Assembly: GCF_025751575.1 (NCBI RefSeq)
Contig: NZ_JAOWLA010000007.1
Location: 124,001-188,000, forward strand
Direction of reading: 5' to 3'
Origin: Albidovulum sediminicola
GTDB lineage: Bacteria; Pseudomonadota; Alphaproteobacteria; Rhodobacterales; Rhodobacteraceae
Length of the DNA: 64,000 bases
Part shown: piece by piece, positions 18,726-28,974 of the stretch
How the letters are laid out: every line of letters begins with the position of its first letter
How positions within the stretch are numbered: the first letter of the stretch is position 1
Made by a program: the position numbers and the translations under genes
Notes under the pieces: model-generated
Databases searched by the model: none
Told to the model about the DNA's origin: nothing
What the model saw: only the letters and a program-made list of their open reading frames with translations

Positions 18726-20132
18726 TTGAGCCGGAAACTACGAGTTGTCTTGGACGCCAGCGACCCGTCCCTTCAGACCCTTCCTCTTTCGGTGACGCTC
18801 GTCTTCGCTCCGTTCGAGAAGGTCTCGCCGACGGCGGCGGGGCTTTTCCGCGCCCGGTTCGGGCCGAGCGCGCTGGCGGAAGATGTCATGGCCAGCCCGC
18901 AGACGCTGTTCAACGCGGAACAGAACATGGCGGAGCGGATGCGGCAGAAAAGCGGCGCCTGGGTGCTTGCGCACTGGCCACTGGTTCTGTCCGAACCTTC
19001 CGACGCGGAAGGCGTCACGCTGATCGAGGATTTCGGGAATCCCTGGCTGCCCACGGCGCTCGCGCGCTTCCGGCCGGGTATCTCGGTGCTTTCGCTGCGC
19101 AGCTGCACTCTGGGCGAAACCGATGGCGTGCACCGTTTCACGCTGCGCCGGGGCGCGCGGATCCTGCGGCGGGTCGAAACACGCCGCCAAGGGATGGATG
19201 ACTGGGAGGTCAACGCCTCCGGTCGGCCCCAGCCCTTTGAGGAGGCGCTTGGCGGGAACGCGGCGGCGGGGCGGCTTGACCGTGCCGCGCTGCTGCGGCT
19301 TGCCGAGGGCATGGGCGTCGATCTGCTGCGGACGATCGAGGGACGGCGGGTGATGCGGTCCTGCGCGCTGATCGCACTGGACGACCGCAACCTCGAAGAG
19401 ACGCGGCTGCCGACGCGCCTGGGCCAGTCGGTCTATGACACGGCCCTGCGTCAGGGCTTCGCGAGCGCGCGCAACGGCTTGGCGGCGGCCCCGCTGGAAG
19501 GGATCAGTGACGCCGATCTGGGCGATCTGGAGGCCGAGGCGCAGCGCGTCATCGGGCGGGCGCGCAAGGTCGAGGAGCTTCGCGATGCGCTGGCCCCGGT
19601 CCTTGGGCTTGAGCGTTTGGGGGAAAGTGGTCGTCACCGGCTAGGCTCGCTTTATTCGCTGGCCCTGGCGCGGGCTTACCGGCTGGACCTGGACAGCCTG
19701 ACGACGCGCCGGCTTGAGCGCGACTGGCACGACGTCGTGGCGGGGACGGAATACGAGGTGTCGCGCGAAACCATCGAAAGCGACCGCGCGAAGGCGCAGC
19801 GCAATCAGTTGCTGCGCCCGATCGTTCAGCGGCACGAGGCGGTCTGCCGCGCCGCCGAGACGCCCGAGGACCTCCTGCCCGTTCTGCGCGAGATCACCGA
19901 GGAGGCCCGCCCGGAGTTCGATGCGCGGTTCCGCGAAATGGCGCTTCAGGCCATCTGCAAGCGGGCGCGCGAACTTGACCCGGATGACCCGGTCACTGCG
20001 CGCCTGTCCCAAACGCTGCTTTCCTGGCACGAGGCGGCGCATGAGGCGAAGACTTGCGATGCCCGGGGAAGCGAAAGGCCCCCGCGTCCTGCGCGCCGCA
20101 CGCGGCTTCTTGCGGCGCAATTGCTCCGCTGA
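18726..20132 (+). CDS. Unrecognised soluble 468-residue protein
   Basis: I do not recognise this protein. It has no signal peptide and no membrane segment. The first ~160 residues look alpha/beta (KLRVVLDASDPSLQTLPLSVTLVFAP...), and the C-terminal part is mainly charged helix (EVSRETIESDRAKAQRNQLLRPIVQRHEAVCRAAETPEDLL). The start is taken as TTG 18726, because GGGAGG sits five bases upstream and the preceding frame is AT-rich leader. The tail (CDARGSERPPRPARRTRLLAAQLLR) is basic. It stands alone between argD (divergent) and gcrA (112 bases downstream, same strand). Base composition is like its neighbours, so it does not look recently acquired. Confidence 0.65.
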   Translation: MSRKLRVVLDASDPSLQTLPLSVTLVFAPFEKVSPTAAGLFRARFGPSALAEDVMASPQTLFNAEQNMAERMRQKSGAWVLAHWPLVLSEPSDAEGVTLIEDFGNPWLPTALARFRPGISVLSLRSCTLGETDGVHRFTLRRGARILRRVETRRQGMDDWEVNASGRPQPFEEALGGNAAAGRLDRAALLRLAEGMGVDLLRTIEGRRVMRSCALIALDDRNLEETRLPTRLGQSVYDTALRQGFASARNGLAAAPLEGISDADLGDLEAEAQRVIGRARKVEELRDALAPVLGLERLGESGRHRLGSLYSLALARAYRLDLDSLTTRRLERDWHDVVAGTEYEVSRETIESDRAKAQRNQLLRPIVQRHEAVCRAAETPEDLLPVLREITEEARPEFDARFREMALQAICKRARELDPDDPVTARLSQTLLSWHEAAHEAKTCDARGSERPPRPARRTRLLAAQLLR

Positions 20133-20244
20133 GGCCCCGGGGCGCTTGAATCCGCCGCCGTCTGGTTGTATCTCGGTGCGTCCCGGCTAAAATGGGACCA
20201 ACCGCAAATGGCCGGATTGCCGGCACCAAGCCCGAGGGTCAGTG

Positions 20245-20865
20245 ATGTCCTGGACCGACGAACGCGTCGAGACATTGAAGAGGATGTGGTCGGAAGGCCA
20301 GTCCGCAAGCCAGATCGCCAAGGAACTGGGCGGCGTGACGCGCAATGCCGTTATCGGCAAGGTGCACAGGCTTGGTCTGTCAAACCGCGTTGGCGCGGCC
20401 CCGGTGCCTGAAGCCAAGCCCAAGGCGCCCGCCGCGACGCCGCAGCGCAACGATCCGCCCCCGGCCGCCGAGGCGCCGAAGCCCGCCGCCGCGACCCCGC
20501 GTGTGGAGGCCAAGCCTGCGCCTGCCGCGCGCGCGCCCGAGCCCGCGCCGCAACCGGCAGCGACCGCCGCGACCCCGGCCGTGCGCAAGCCGATCGTGCC
20601 TGCTGGACAGCCGCTGCCGCCGCAGCCCTCCGCCGGAGAGATCAGCCCCGAGGCGCTGGCCTCGGTCCGCGAGGTCGAGAAGCGCGCCCGCAAGCTGACG
20701 CTGATGGAACTGACCGAACGGACCTGCAAATGGCCCATCGGCGACCCGGCGACGCCGGATTTCTGGTTCTGCGGTCTCGCGGCCCAGCCCGGCAAGCCCT
20801 ATTGCGAGGCGCATGTCGGCGTGGCGTTCCAGCCGATGAGCGCACGGCGCGACCGGCGCCGCTGA
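20245..20865 (+). CDS. gcrA: GcrA cell-cycle regulator
   Basis: 206-residue GcrA, the alphaproteobacterial regulator that binds sigma-70 RNA polymerase and acts at promoters carrying GANTC methylated by CcrM. The N-terminal helix-turn-helix is classic (SWTDERVETLKRMWSEGQ, AKELGGVTRNAVIGKVHRLGL). A long Ala/Pro-rich linker (~55-130) joins the C-terminal domain, which has CKWPIGDP, WFCG and KPYCEAHV. ATG 20245 is preferred over GTG 20242 because the protein family starts MSWT. A GAATC site (20148-20152) lies ~95 bases upstream and could allow methylation-dependent control, but a single site is weak evidence. Confidence 0.95.
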   Translation: MSWTDERVETLKRMWSEGQSASQIAKELGGVTRNAVIGKVHRLGLSNRVGAAPVPEAKPKAPAATPQRNDPPPAAEAPKPAAATPRVEAKPAPAARAPEPAPQPAATAATPAVRKPIVPAGQPLPPQPSAGEISPEALASVREVEKRARKLTLMELTERTCKWPIGDPATPDFWFCGLAAQPGKPYCEAHVGVAFQPMSARRDRRR

Positions 20866-20974
20866 GCGCGCGCAGCTGACCTGACCCCTGCGCGGGCTCC
20901 ACCGCCCGATGAAAAGGGCTCTTTTCGAGCCAGCGCCGCGCGGCTACCCTCCGCCGCGCGCGAAGGAGCTGTTC

Positions 20975-21895
20975 ATGTCACCGATCATCGAGGTCAGCGA
21001 CCTCTCCAAGACCTATGCCAGCGGGACCCCCGCGCTGAAAGGGGTGACGCTCGATATCCGGGAGGGCGAGATCCTTGCCCTGCTGGGTCCGAACGGGGCC
21101 GGCAAGACCACCTTCATCTCGATCCTCTGCGGTCTGGTCACCCCGACGGGCGGGCAGGTGCGCGTCGGGGGGCACGACCTGTTGCGCGACTATCGGGCCG
21201 CCCGGTCGCTGATCGGCCTCGTGCCGCAGGAAATCGCACTGGAGTTCTTCGAGTCGGTGATCAACACCGTGCGCTTTTCGCGCGGGCTTTACGGCAAGGC
21301 GCCGGATGATGCCTACCTCGAACGGGTGCTGAGGGCGCTGTCGCTCTGGGACAAGCGCGACGCCAAGCTGCGCGAGTTGTCGGGGGGCATGAAGCGCCGG
21401 GTGCTGATCGCCAAGGCCTTGTCGCACGGCCCCCGCATCCTGTTCCTCGACGAGCCGACCGCCGGCGTGGACGTGAACCTCCGGCGCGAGATGTGGGAGG
21501 TCGTGCGCGGGCTGAAGGCCGAGGGCGTGACCATCATCCTGACCACGCATTACCTGGAAGAGGCCGAGGAAATGGCCGACAGGGTGGGCATCATCGACAA
21601 GGGCCGGCTGCTTCTTGTGCGCGACAAGGCGGACCTGATGCATGAATTCGGCCAGAAGGTGCTGCGGGTCGAACTGGCCGCGCCGCTTGCCGAACTGCCC
21701 TCCGCGCTCTCGGGGCTGGAGCTTTCGCCTGACGGGCTGACCGTCAGCTACCGCTACGATACCCATGCGGACCGCTCCGGCATCGCCCGGCTTCTGGGCA
21801 CCTTCGCGGCCGAGGGGATCGGCGTGCGCGATGTGGCCACCGAACAATCCTCGCTTGAGGACGTTTTCCTGCGGCTTGTGAGGGACCTGGCATGA
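20975..21895 (+). CDS. ABC-2 type exporter, ATP-binding subunit
   Basis: 306-residue ATPase of a DrrA/CcmA-like ABC exporter. Walker A is [11 protein letters not shown], the signature is [10 protein letters not shown], Walker B is [12 protein letters not shown], and the switch His is in [15 protein letters not shown]. The C-terminal ~75 residues form the accessory domain usual in this subfamily. ATG 20975 is chosen for its ribosome site (AAGGAG six bases upstream) and [14 protein letters not shown] opening. Its stop overlaps the permease gene as ATGA. The substrate is unknown; related pairs export drugs, polysaccharides or lipids. Confidence 0.93.
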   Translation: MSPIIEVSDLSKTYASGTPALKGVTLDIREGEILALLGPNGAGKTTFISILCGLVTPTGGQVRVGGHDLLRDYRAARSLIGLVPQEIALEFFESVINTVRFSRGLYGKAPDDAYLERVLRALSLWDKRDAKLRELSGGMKRRVLIAKALSHGPRILFLDEPTAGVDVNLRREMWEVVRGLKAEGVTIILTTHYLEEAEEMADRVGIIDKGRLLLVRDKADLMHEFGQKVLRVELAAPLAELPSALSGLELSPDGLTVSYRYDTHADRSGIARLLGTFAAEGIGVRDVATEQSSLEDVFLRLVRDLA

Positions 21896-22653
21896 ACTGG
21901 CGTTCGATCCTGACCATCTTCAACTTCGAGATGGCGCGCTTCTGGCGCACGCCCTGGGAATCGCTGGCCGCCCCGGTGGTGTCCACCGTCCTTTACTTCG
22001 TGGTCTTCGGGGCCGCGATCGGCACCCGCATCGAGTCGGTCGACAACATCAGCTACGGCGCCTTCATCGTGCCGGGGCTGATCATCCTGACGGTCTTGCA
22101 GCAATCGCTCGCCAACGCCTCCAACGCGATCTTCATGCGCAAGTTCGTGGGCACGATTCACGAGATCCTGGCCGCCCCGATCTCCTTCATCGAGGTCGTG
22201 GCGGGGTTCGTGGGGGCCGCCGCGCTGAAGTCGGTCATCATCGCCATCGTCATCTACCTGACGGCGCTGGCCTTCGTGGACCTGCCGCTGGCCCATCCCG
22301 TGCTCGCGCTGGTGCTGCTGGTCCTGACCTCCTTCGGCTTCGCGCTCTGGGGGTTCCTGATGGGGATCTGGGCGAGGGACTGGCAGCAATTGCAGTTCAT
22401 CCCGATGATGGTGATCACGCCCTTGGTGTTCCTCGGCGGGGCGTTCTACTCGGCCTCGATGCTGCCGCCCTTCTGGGAGGCCGTGGCCAAGCTCAACCCG
22501 GTGCTCTACCTCGTCTCGGGGTTCCGCTGGACCTTTTTCGGCATGGCCGATGTGCCGGTCCTGTCTTCGGTCCTGGCGCTGGCGATCTTCCTTGGGCTGG
22601 GTTTCCTTGCGGTCTGGGCGATCTTCCGGACCGGCTGGCGGCTTCGGGCCTGA
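21892..22653 (+). CDS. ABC-2 type exporter, permease subunit
   Basis: 253-residue membrane protein with about six transmembrane helices, typical of the ABC-2 permease family. The N-terminal amphipathic stretch ([24 protein letters not shown]) precedes the first helix. The central region contains [20 protein letters not shown]-like sequence, and [20 protein letters not shown] is a family hallmark. It overlaps the ATPase gene by four bases, so the two are translated together and should form one exporter. No cargo gene sits in the operon. Confidence 0.92.
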   Translation: MNWRSILTIFNFEMARFWRTPWESLAAPVVSTVLYFVVFGAAIGTRIESVDNISYGAFIVPGLIILTVLQQSLANASNAIFMRKFVGTIHEILAAPISFIEVVAGFVGAAALKSVIIAIVIYLTALAFVDLPLAHPVLALVLLVLTSFGFALWGFLMGIWARDWQQLQFIPMMVITPLVFLGGAFYSASMLPPFWEAVAKLNPVLYLVSGFRWTFFGMADVPVLSSVLALAIFLGLGFLAVWAIFRTGWRLRA

Positions 22654-22835
22654 GGGGTATCTGGCCCGGCCCCGGGCGGTCATCTTCGGCGCGAACGAAT
22701 CACTTTTCGGCGGCGGACTCCCGGATAAGGACGCGACCGGCGCGGCAGAAAGGCGCCGCCACGGCCGGGGCACCCGCGCGCTGATCCCGGCTACTTGTCG
22801 AGAAAACGGGGACAAAATCGCCCCCTCGACGGTAT

Positions 22836-22855
22836 TTGTTGCACATTTGCAACAA
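22836..22855. promoter_or_regulatory. Perfect inverted repeat upstream of a cell wall hydrolase gene
   Basis: TTGTTGC (22836-22842) and GCAACAA (22849-22855) form a perfect 7-base inverted repeat with a six-base AT-rich spacer, ~90 bases before the hydrolase ATG. The geometry (centre-to-centre ~13 bases) fits a dimeric repressor operator. No regulator is identified. The rest of 22654-22943 shows no gene. Confidence 0.4.
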
Positions 22856-22943
22856 GGGTGGACAGGCCCGGAAAATCGCGTTATGCCGCCGCCGGTCATT
22901 GCCTGGGGGCTGTGGCTCGTCGAAGCAATTCGGGAAACTACCA

Positions 22944-23627
22944 ATGTCAGTGCTGATGTGCCGGGCGGCCGCGGTCGTCTTGCTCCTCGGACTTGCCGGA
23001 GGCGTTCGAGCCGAGATGACGGTGAGCCAGTCGAACGATCCGGATGGGTCCATTGATGTCCATATGACCGCGCTTCTTGGGCAGGAGCGTGCGGGGCTGG
23101 GCGCGCTGAGCGCCAGCGATATCGCGGCCGTTGCGACCGCGCCGGTCAAGCCCGGAAAGTCCAAGGTCAAATCGGTGATGTCCTACGACAGCACCTGGCT
23201 TGCCGCACTGCCGCGCCCGAACCCGAGCGAAGAGCTCGAATGCCTGGCGCAGGCGCTCTATTTCGAGGCGCGGGGCGAATCCATCAAGGGCCAGGCCGCC
23301 GTCGCCGAAGTGATCCTGAACCGCGTCGACAGCCCCGCCTTCCCGAAGACGGTCTGCGGCGTGGTGAATCAGGGGGGCAACGGCGGGTGCCAGTTCTCCT
23401 ATACCTGCGACGGGCGTGCCGAGGTGATCGCCGAGCCGGACGCGTGGCGACGCTCCGCCAAGATCGCGGGCGCGATGCTTGATGGTGCGCCGCGGCTCCT
23501 GACCGAGGGCGCGACCTATTTCCACACACCCTATGTCTCGCCCTCTTGGTCTACCCGGTTCGAACTGACGGCGACCATCGGCGCGCACCTGTTCTACCGG
23601 CCGCCGCTGAAGACGGCGCTGAACTGA
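22944..23627 (+). CDS. SleB-type cell wall hydrolase (exported)
   Basis: 227-residue exported protein. The signal peptide is MSVLMCRAAAVVLLLGLAGGVRA. The Hydrolase_2/SleB domain covers residues ~90-225: ECLAQALYFEARGESIKGQAAVAEVILNRV with the catalytic glutamate, then FPKTVCGVVNQ and CQFSYTCDG with three cysteines. Members act on peptidoglycan as lytic transglycosylases or amidases. The start is ATG 22944, which gives the signal peptide; the frame is open further upstream, but that part would cross the AT-rich operator-like repeat. It is likely a housekeeping or division-linked wall remodelling enzyme. Confidence 0.88.
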   Translation: MSVLMCRAAAVVLLLGLAGGVRAEMTVSQSNDPDGSIDVHMTALLGQERAGLGALSASDIAAVATAPVKPGKSKVKSVMSYDSTWLAALPRPNPSEELECLAQALYFEARGESIKGQAAVAEVILNRVDSPAFPKTVCGVVNQGGNGGCQFSYTCDGRAEVIAEPDAWRRSAKIAGAMLDGAPRLLTEGATYFHTPYVSPSWSTRFELTATIGAHLFYRPPLKTALN

Positions 23628-23702
23628 TCCGGCAAGTCGCCTCCGGGCTGCCCTTCGGCGTCGCACCCCGTTAGGATGGCGCGACGACCCAGGGGACGGA
23701 TC

Positions 23703-24590
23703 ATGACCGACGACATCGCACTTGCCTTCGAGCATCCCGAAGCGCGTTCGCGCGCGACCGGCGGACCGGCGGACCGGCTATCCTTGCGCGATTTCATCGT
23801 CGAGGCCGACATCGGCGCCTTCCAGGAGGAACGGGGCGCGATCCAGCGCCTGCGCTTCAACATCGTGGTCGAGATCGCGCCCCTGCCCGAGGGGCTTGAC
23901 GATGACGTGGACCAGATCCTGTCCTATGACCGCCTGATCGAGGCGGTTCAGGCGGAACTGGCCCGTGAACGGCTTAATCTGCTGGAGACACTGGCCGAAG
24001 GTATCGCGGACCGGATCCTGGCGGAGCCGCAGGCGCGGCGCGTGTTCCTGCGGATCGAGAAGCTGGATCGCGGCCCCTTTGTCCTTGGGGTGGAAATCGT
24101 TCGGGACGCGGCGCAGGACCGGGTGGAGGAGGCTGCGGCGCCGCATCCCGTGGTCGTCCATTTCGGCGCCGACGCGCTGGCCCTGCCGGATCTGGTGGCG
24201 CGGATCGGGCGCCACATCGCGGCGGAGGACCCTGTCGTCTTTACGCTCGACCTTCCGCCCGAGGCGCGACCGGCGGCCTTGACCGAGGACGCACGCCGCC
24301 GCATCGCGCTTCTGGCGATCGAGCAGAACGCCTGGGCCTTTGCCGCGCGCGATGCGCGGCTCAAGGTCGTCGCGACCCGGACGGAGCTCGACTGGGCCCT
24401 GCGCAACGGCCGCGCGGCCGTCTGGGCCCCTTCCAAGCTGGTGCTCGACACGCCCGGCGCGCCCGCAGGGGCCGAGGATGCCGCGGCGCTCTCCCTTTGG
24501 CTTGCGGGTCTTCTTGAGGCACGACGCCTGGTCGTTCACGGCGCTGTCACGATCCCGGCGGGAAGCCGCGTGCCGGTCGAGCGGGCCTGA
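23703..24590 (+). CDS. folB: Dihydroneopterin aldolase with extra C-terminal domain
   Basis: 295 residues; stand-alone FolB is ~120. Residues ~25-140 are the FolB fold, with RDFIVEADIGAFQEERGAIQRLRFN and the Lys of RIEKLDRGPF. This enzyme makes 6-hydroxymethyl-dihydropterin in folate synthesis. The remaining ~150 residues are not part of known FolB. Their end (AVWAPSKLVLDTPG...DAAALSLWLAGLLEARRLVVHG) resembles the C-terminal part of amino-acid-kinase-fold proteins, though without an obvious complete nucleotide site. ATG 23703 starts MTDDIALAF. folP follows 43 bases later, which supports the folate assignment. Confidence 0.85.
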   Translation: MTDDIALAFEHPEARSRATGGPADRLSLRDFIVEADIGAFQEERGAIQRLRFNIVVEIAPLPEGLDDDVDQILSYDRLIEAVQAELARERLNLLETLAEGIADRILAEPQARRVFLRIEKLDRGPFVLGVEIVRDAAQDRVEEAAAPHPVVVHFGADALALPDLVARIGRHIAAEDPVVFTLDLPPEARPAALTEDARRRIALLAIEQNAWAFAARDARLKVVATRTELDWALRNGRAAVWAPSKLVLDTPGAPAGAEDAAALSLWLAGLLEARRLVVHGAVTIPAGSRVPVERA

Positions 24591-24633
24591 AAGCTGGCTT
24601 GCCAATTCCACGGCTTCGACGGAAAACCCGCTC

Positions 24634-25647
24634 ATGGAATATTTTCGACCGATCGCGATGACCGACCCCGCCCGACCCGAGGGCGCGTTGCAGCTTGCCG
24701 GCGGATGGTGCTGGTTCGACCGGGCCGAGGTGCTGACCCGCGAGGGGCCGCAGAGGACGATCCCCGCCAGCGAGATCCCCGAGGAGGCGCGTGAGGCCCT
24801 GACCGCCCTGCGCCCCGATTTCCTCGGCATGGGCCTTGGCCGGCCGCGGATCATGGGGGTGCTGAACGTCACGCCCGACAGTTTTTCCGACGGGGGCCTT
24901 TTCGCCGAAGGCGCGGCGGCGCGCGAACAGGGGCTCTCGATGGCGCTGGCGGGCGCGGAGATCATCGACATCGGCGGCGAAAGCACACGCCCCGGCGCCG
25001 CTGACGTGGCGATCGCGGAGGAAACCGACCGCACCGCGCCCGTTATCGCCGCGCTCAGGCGGGCGGGCGTGTCCGCCCCGATCTCGATCGACACGCGCAA
25101 GGCTGCCGTGGCTTGCGCCGCGCTCGATGCCGGGGCGGCGATGGTCAACGATGTTTCCGCCTTTGCCTATGATGCGGCGCTGGGCCATCTGGTCGCGGCG
25201 CGCGAGGTGCCGGTCTGCCTGATGCATGCCCAGGGCGTGCCCGCGACGATGCAGCATGACCCGCGCTACGCCAATGTCCTGCTGGATGTCTACGATTACC
25301 TCGCCGAATGTGTGCGCGAGGCGGAAGCGGTTGGCATCCCGCGCGCCCGAATCCTGGTCGATCCCGGCATCGGATTTGGTAAGAATCTTGAGCACAATCT
25401 GGCTCTTTTACGCGGATTGTCCCTGTTTCATGGTCTCGGGTGCGGCATTCTCTTGGGCGCTTCGCGAAAACGCTTCATCGGCACCATAGGTGGGGCGGAG
25501 ACTGCGGCGGACCGTGGGCCCGGTACGATTGCGGTCACGCTGGCGGGGATCGCGCAGGGCGTGCAGTGGCACAGGGTGCATGATATCGGCGAAACGAGGC
25601 AGGCCATCCGCCTTTGGCAGGCGGTGACGGCGGGGGACATGCAATGA
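24634..25647 (+). CDS. folP: Dihydropteroate synthase
   Basis: 337-residue enzyme joining hydroxymethyl-dihydropterin pyrophosphate to p-aminobenzoate. Complete signature set: [50 protein letters not shown] and [11 protein letters not shown]. About 70 extra N-terminal residues ([20 protein letters not shown]...) precede the barrel, as in other Rhodobacterales copies I recall. The frame is open into folB, but ATG 24634 follows the folB stop. The stop overlaps the start of glmM (ATGA), so folB-folP-glmM is one operon. This is the target of sulfonamides. Confidence 0.96.
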   Translation: MEYFRPIAMTDPARPEGALQLAGGWCWFDRAEVLTREGPQRTIPASEIPEEAREALTALRPDFLGMGLGRPRIMGVLNVTPDSFSDGGLFAEGAAAREQGLSMALAGAEIIDIGGESTRPGAADVAIAEETDRTAPVIAALRRAGVSAPISIDTRKAAVACAALDAGAAMVNDVSAFAYDAALGHLVAAREVPVCLMHAQGVPATMQHDPRYANVLLDVYDYLAECVREAEAVGIPRARILVDPGIGFGKNLEHNLALLRGLSLFHGLGCGILLGASRKRFIGTIGGAETAADRGPGTIAVTLAGIAQGVQWHRVHDIGETRQAIRLWQAVTAGDMQ

Positions 25648-26987
25648 CGCGCAAGCTATTCGGGACCGATGGCGTCAGGGGGACGGCGAACACCTATCCG
25701 ATGACCGCCGAGATGGCGCTGCGCCTCGGCGCGGCGGCGGGGCGTTTTTTCCGCACCGATGGCCGCAATCGCCACCGCGTCGTGATCGGCAAGGATACGC
25801 GGTTGTCGGGCTATATGCTGGAAAACGCGCTGACCGCGGGCCTGACCTCGACCGGCATGAATGTCCTGCTGCTGGGGCCGGTGCCGACACCGGCGGTCGG
25901 GTTCCTGACGCGCTCCATGCGCGCGGAATTCGGCATTATGATCTCGGCCAGCCATAACCCGGCCCATGACAACGGCATCAAGTTCTTCGGTCCTGACGGC
26001 TTCAAGCTGTCCGATGAGGCCGAGGCGGAGGTCGAGGCCATCGTTGCAAGCCAGATCGAGCCGGCCCGCCCGCAAAACATCGGCCGGGCCAAGCGCATCG
26101 ACGACGGCCTGGGCCGTTATGTCGAATACGCCAAGACCACGTTCCCCGCGCGCGGGCAGCTTTCCGGCCTGAAGGTCGTGATCGACTGCGCCAATGGGGC
26201 CGCCTACAAGGCCGCGCCGGAGGTTCTATGGGAACTGGGCGCCGAGGTGATCCCGGTCGGTGTCACCCCGGACGGGCTCAACATCAATAACAAGTGCGGA
26301 TCGACCTTCACCCGGACGGCGGCCGAGGCGGTCGTCGCCCATGGCGCGGACCTGGGGATCAGCCTGGATGGCGATGCCGACCGGGTGATGATCCTGGACG
26401 AAACCGGGCAGGTGGCGGACGGCGACCAGATCATGGCGCTTCTTGCGCATCGCTGGGCGGCGGCAGGGCGGCTTCGGGGGGGCGCGCTGGTCGCGACGGT
26501 GATGTCGAACCTTGGTCTGGAACGTTTCCTGACGGGGCAGGGGCTGAGGCTGGAACGCACCGCGGTCGGCGACCGCTATGTGGTCGAGCGGATGCGCGAG
26601 GGCGGATTCAACCTTGGCGGGGAGCAATCCGGCCATATCGTGATGACCGATTACGCGACGACCGGCGACGGGCTGATCGCGGGCCTTCAGTTCCTGGCCG
26701 CAATGGCCGAGACTGGCAAGAAAGCCTCCGAACTCGTCCGGCAGTTTGAGACCGTGCCGCAGATGTTGAAGAATGTCAGGTATGCAGCCGGTCAGGAGCC
26801 ACTTGCCGCCGAAAATGTTCGAAAAGTGATCGAAGATTCCGAGGCACGACTGACCGGATCGGGCCGTCTGCTGATCCGCAAGTCGGGGACGGAGCCACTG
26901 ATCCGGGTCATGGCGGAGTGCGAGGACGAGGCGCTTCTGGCCGAGGTCGTGGGTGGGATCGTGGCCGCCGTCGAAGCCGCCGTCTGA
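25644..26987 (+). CDS. glmM: Phosphoglucosamine mutase
   Basis: 447-residue enzyme converting glucosamine-6-P to glucosamine-1-P for peptidoglycan and lipopolysaccharide precursors. Opening motif [10 protein letters not shown], the phosphoserine loop [18 protein letters not shown] (catalytic Ser103), the metal loop SLDGDADRV, the sugar loop GGEQSGHI and the C-terminal phosphate loop [15 protein letters not shown] are all present. It overlaps folP by four bases; the folP-glmM pairing is widespread in bacteria. It is convergent with the next gene, with a five-base gap. Confidence 0.97.
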   Translation: MTRKLFGTDGVRGTANTYPMTAEMALRLGAAAGRFFRTDGRNRHRVVIGKDTRLSGYMLENALTAGLTSTGMNVLLLGPVPTPAVGFLTRSMRAEFGIMISASHNPAHDNGIKFFGPDGFKLSDEAEAEVEAIVASQIEPARPQNIGRAKRIDDGLGRYVEYAKTTFPARGQLSGLKVVIDCANGAAYKAAPEVLWELGAEVIPVGVTPDGLNINNKCGSTFTRTAAEAVVAHGADLGISLDGDADRVMILDETGQVADGDQIMALLAHRWAAAGRLRGGALVATVMSNLGLERFLTGQGLRLERTAVGDRYVVERMREGGFNLGGEQSGHIVMTDYATTGDGLIAGLQFLAAMAETGKKASELVRQFETVPQMLKNVRYAAGQEPLAAENVRKVIEDSEARLTGSGRLLIRKSGTEPLIRVMAECEDEALLAEVVGGIVAAVEAAV

Positions 26988-26992
26988 ACGGC

Positions 26993-27775
26993 TCAGACCG
27001 GCCGGTAGGCCAGCCGGTAGCTGAGTGCCACGCCGCCCGCGCCGCCCAGGATGTTGCCAAGGGTCACGACGGCCAGGTTTGTCAGGATCGGCGTCAGGCC
27101 GATGTCCGCCCCCGCCGCAAGGCCTTGGGGGAAGAAGAACATGTTGGCGATCGAGTGTTCCAGCCCCAGCAGCACGAAGGTCGAAACCGGCAGCAGGACC
27201 GCCAGGATCTTGCCGGTCGCGCTGCGTGCCGCGATCGAAAGCCAGACCGCAAGGCAGACGAGCACGTTGCAGAGCACCCCGCGGAAGAAGGCGGATAGCG
27301 GGTCAAGCGCGGCCTTGCCCTCGGCGATGGCGCGTGCGGTCGCGCCCATGGCTCCATCGAGCAGACCGGTCCCTGCAAAAAGCCCCGCCAGGACAAGCGC
27401 GCCCAGAAGGTTTCCGACATAGACGACCGTCCAGGCGCGCGCTAACTCGCCCCCGCCGACCTTGCCATCAACGGCAGCCATGATCATCAGCGCGTTGCCG
27501 GTAAAAAGCTCTGCCCCGCCGACGATCACCAGGACGAGGCCGAGCGAGAAGACCAGCCCACCCAGAAAGCGGTGGGGGCCAAAGCCTGCGTCCGCCCCGG
27601 TCATCACCATGGTATAGGCCGCCGCCCCGAGCGCGATGAAGGCCCCCGCAAGCATCGCCAGCGTCAGCATCGAGACCAGCGGAAGGCGAGCCTTCGCGGC
27701 CCCCGCGGCTTCCAGCAGTTCGGCGATTTCCTTGGGTTTGTAGGCGTCTATGCCGGTCGGATGCAGCGGGTCCAT
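26993..27775 (-). CDS. Formate/nitrite transporter (FNT) family channel
   Basis: 260-residue pentameric channel subunit with six membrane helices. Family marks are GGAELFTGNALM near helix 2-3, the VYVGNLLGAL stretch, and the central-pore histidine in LGLEHSIANMFFFPQGL. FNT proteins move small monovalent anions such as formate, nitrite or hydrosulfide. Nothing nearby fixes the substrate: the upstream neighbour on the same strand is ilvC, 48 bases away with a hairpin between, and no formate or nitrite enzyme genes are in the window. Confidence 0.9.
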   Translation of the reverse strand: MDPLHPTGIDAYKPKEIAELLEAAGAAKARLPLVSMLTLAMLAGAFIALGAAAYTMVMTGADAGFGPHRFLGGLVFSLGLVLVIVGGAELFTGNALMIMAAVDGKVGGGELARAWTVVYVGNLLGALVLAGLFAGTGLLDGAMGATARAIAEGKAALDPLSAFFRGVLCNVLVCLAVWLSIAARSATGKILAVLLPVSTFVLLGLEHSIANMFFFPQGLAAGADIGLTPILTNLAVVTLGNILGGAGGVALSYRLAYRPV

Positions 27776-27790
27776 AGCAGCCTCGAAGTT

Positions 27791-27816
27791 GTGGCGGGGA
27801 GCGATCTCCCCGCCAC
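27791..27816 (-). terminator. Hairpin after ilvC
   Basis: A perfect 11-base stem (GTGGCGGGGAG / CTCCCCGCCAC) with a four-base loop lies eight bases beyond the ilvC stop on the minus strand. The following bases in that direction (AACTTCG) give only a short T pair, so it may be a Rho-assisted terminator or a 3' processing stop. It separates ilvC from the FNT gene. Confidence 0.6.
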
Positions 27817-27823
27817 CTTCGCG

Positions 27824-28921
<1,098 letters not shown>

Positions 28922-28932
28922 TTAGCCAGGTG

Positions 28933-28950
28933 TGCGAAAATCTATTCGCA
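28933..28950. promoter_or_regulatory. Inverted-repeat operator candidate between ilvC and lrp genes
   Basis: TGCGAA (28933-28938) and TTCGCA (28945-28950) form a perfect inverted repeat with the AT-rich spacer AATCTA. It lies 25 bases before the first Lrp start. A related ACGAAATTTGTG half-site pair follows at 28955-28966. The geometry and AT-rich core fit an Lrp/AsnC site, so autoregulation and control of ilvC are reasonable inferences. Confidence 0.5.
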
Positions 28951-28974
28951 ATATACGAAATTTGTGAAAAATAA

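Noticed and set aside
20148-20152. GANTC site upstream of gcrA as proof of CcrM control
   Set aside because: One five-base site is expected often by chance; kept only as a remark in the gcrA entry.
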